Both the position numbers and the translations under genes were made by a program. Below are positions 6,144-7,088 of a stretch of 7,088 nt of DNA, in pieces (positions within the stretch are counted from its first letter, which is position 1; each line of letters begins with the position of its first letter). The notes beneath the pieces were generated by a model that saw nothing but the letters and a program-made list of their open reading frames with translations, did no database searches and was not told where the DNA came from. The DNA comes from Alphaproteobacteria bacterium (lineage in GTDB: Bacteria; Pseudomonadota; Alphaproteobacteria; Thalassobaculales; Thalassobaculaceae). Location: positions 1 through 7,088 of the forward strand of contig JAPKDN010000170.1 of assembly GCA_028822575.1 (NCBI GenBank), given 5' to 3'.

Positions 6144-7088
6144 ATGGCACCAATTCTTGGCTGTATCGCCGACGATTTCACCGGCGCGACCGATCTCGCC
6201 AATATGCTGGTGCGCGGCGGGCTAAGGACCGTGCAATTGCTCGGCGTGCCTGATCACGGCGACCCAGTGCCTGATGTCGACGCCGTGGTAGTGGCGCTGA
6301 AGTCGCGAACAATCCCACCCGCCGAGGCGGTTTCCCAATCGCTTGCGACCCTGCAATGGCTGCAAGCGGCGGGCGTCCGGCAGACCTTCTTCAAGTATTG
6401 TTCGACTTTTGATTCCACGGATGAAGGCAATATCGGGCCGGTTATCGATGCGCTGATGGACAAGCTCGGCGCGGATTTCACCATCGCCTGCCCGGCCTTT
6501 CCTGAAACTGGGCGCACGATCTTCAAGGGCCATCTCTTCGTTGGTGATCAACTTCTCTCGGACACCCATATGCGCCAACACCCGCTGACCCCGATGACGG
6601 ACAGCAACCTTGTCGGGGTAATTGGCCGGCAGACCCGACGAGACGTCGGTTTGATTCAACACAACCAAATCGAGCAAGGCGCCGCCGCGATCACCGCCGC
6701 GATGGCGGCGCTCATGGCGGATGGGAAATCCATCGCCATCGTCGACGCGGTTGATGACGCCCAGCTCACCGTCATCGGTGAGGCGTTGACAGGTCTGAAA
6801 CTGATCACTGGCGGGTCCGGTATCGCGCTGGGACTACCAGCTAATTATCGTAAGGCCGGTCTGGTAGGCGAGAATTCGGGAGCTGACCAGGTATCCCCTG
6901 TCGCCGGACTGGCTCTGGTTTTGTCTGGAAGCTGTTCCGCCGCGACATTGGCACAGGTGGCGGCGTTCGCTACGTCACACCCGACGCTGCCTCTCGATCC
7001 TCTCGAGATCGCCAATGATCCAGGCGCGATCGACCGCGCCATTGACTGGGCCAAGGACAAATTTTTGGACGGCCCCGCGCTTATCCAC
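6144..7088 (+). CDS. otnK: 3-oxo-tetronate 4-kinase, DUF1537/OtnK family (3' end outside window)
   Basis: The frame is open from ATG 6144 to the last base, 315 residues. Family members have about 420, so roughly a quarter is missing. OtnK phosphorylates 3-oxo-tetronate at O4 with ATP, before aldolase-type decarboxylation to dihydroxyacetone phosphate. The N-terminal substrate domain begins with the signature [20 protein letters not shown] (7-26). It continues with [11 protein letters not shown] (49-59), the block [18 protein letters not shown] (83-100), [20 protein letters not shown] (116-135) and [12 protein letters not shown] (146-157). The stretch [12 protein letters not shown] (220-231) closes this domain. 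The nucleotide-binding domain starts at about 256 with [17 protein letters not shown]. The signature with ATDLAN and the TPMTDSN block fits OtnK better than other DUF1537 kinases that act on threonate-type acids. The gene is divergent from otnI-denD, and otnC would be expected downstream. Confidence 0.92.
   Translation, partial: MAPILGCIADDFTGATDLANMLVRGGLRTVQLLGVPDHGDPVPDVDAVVVALKSRTIPPAEAVSQSLATLQWLQAAGVRQTFFKYCSTFDSTDEGNIGPVIDALMDKLGADFTIACPAFPETGRTIFKGHLFVGDQLLSDTHMRQHPLTPMTDSNLVGVIGRQTRRDVGLIQHNQIEQGAAAITAAMAALMADGKSIAIVDAVDDAQLTVIGEALTGLKLITGGSGIALGLPANYRKAGLVGENSGADQVSPVAGLALVLSGSCSAATLAQVAAFATSHPTLPLDPLEIANDPGAIDRAIDWAKDKFLDGPALIH

Noticed and set aside
6023..6202. Longer otnI start at 6202 (60 extra residues)
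   Set aside because: It would overlap the start of otnK and use up the whole divergent promoter region. Family similarity begins at [12 protein letters not shown] 6022.
6222..6677. 151-codon open frame on the minus strand
   Set aside because: It is antisense to otnK, whose frame carries an unbroken kinase signature.

Overview
The window is GC-rich chromosomal DNA. Its genes are closely packed and have good Shine-Dalgarno sites. Protein style and codon use suggest an alphaproteobacterium, possibly of the Rhodospirillales. That placement is an impression from sequence, not a computed result. No tRNA, rRNA, CRISPR array, transposase or phage gene is visible.

Left half (1-4043), mostly + strand: an aromatic-degradation cluster of the gentisate type. 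It starts with the C-terminal end of an oxygenase-type ferredoxin reductase (1-306), which overlaps by one base the gene for a cupin gentisate 1,2-dioxygenase (306-1358). The next pathway gene in the window is a fumarylpyruvate hydrolase (2562-3245), followed after 9 bp by exonuclease III (3255-4043). The maleylpyruvate isomerase that should act between dioxygenase and hydrolase is not in the window.

Between dioxygenase and hydrolase, on the opposite strand, lies a decayed membrane histidine kinase (about 1374-2334). Its transmembrane segment, H box, N box and G boxes can all still be read. They lie in three different frames and are interrupted by two in-frame TGA codons and two frameshifts. 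Its GC content is visibly lower than that of its neighbours.

Centre (4044-4238): a non-coding convergent gap. It contains a degenerate inverted-repeat element (4065-4212) with an internal GC-rich hairpin.

Right half (4239-7088): a four-carbon acid-sugar (tetronate) catabolic locus made of two divergent units. On the - strand are otnI (2-oxo-tetronate isomerase) followed by denD (D-erythronate dehydrogenase). On the + strand is otnK (3-oxo-tetronate kinase, DUF1537 family), cut by the window end. In the known pathway DenD oxidises D-erythronate, OtnI isomerises the 2-oxo acid to the 3-oxo acid, OtnK phosphorylates it, and a class II aldolase-like decarboxylase (OtnC) releases dihydroxyacetone phosphate. 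OtnC, the transporter and the regulator are not seen here. The 121-bp divergent intergenic region carries small palindromes that could be regulatory.

I did not find a convincing undescribed system. The most unusual items are the shattered kinase inside the gentisate cluster, the inverted-repeat element, and the placement of exonuclease III directly behind the hydrolase.
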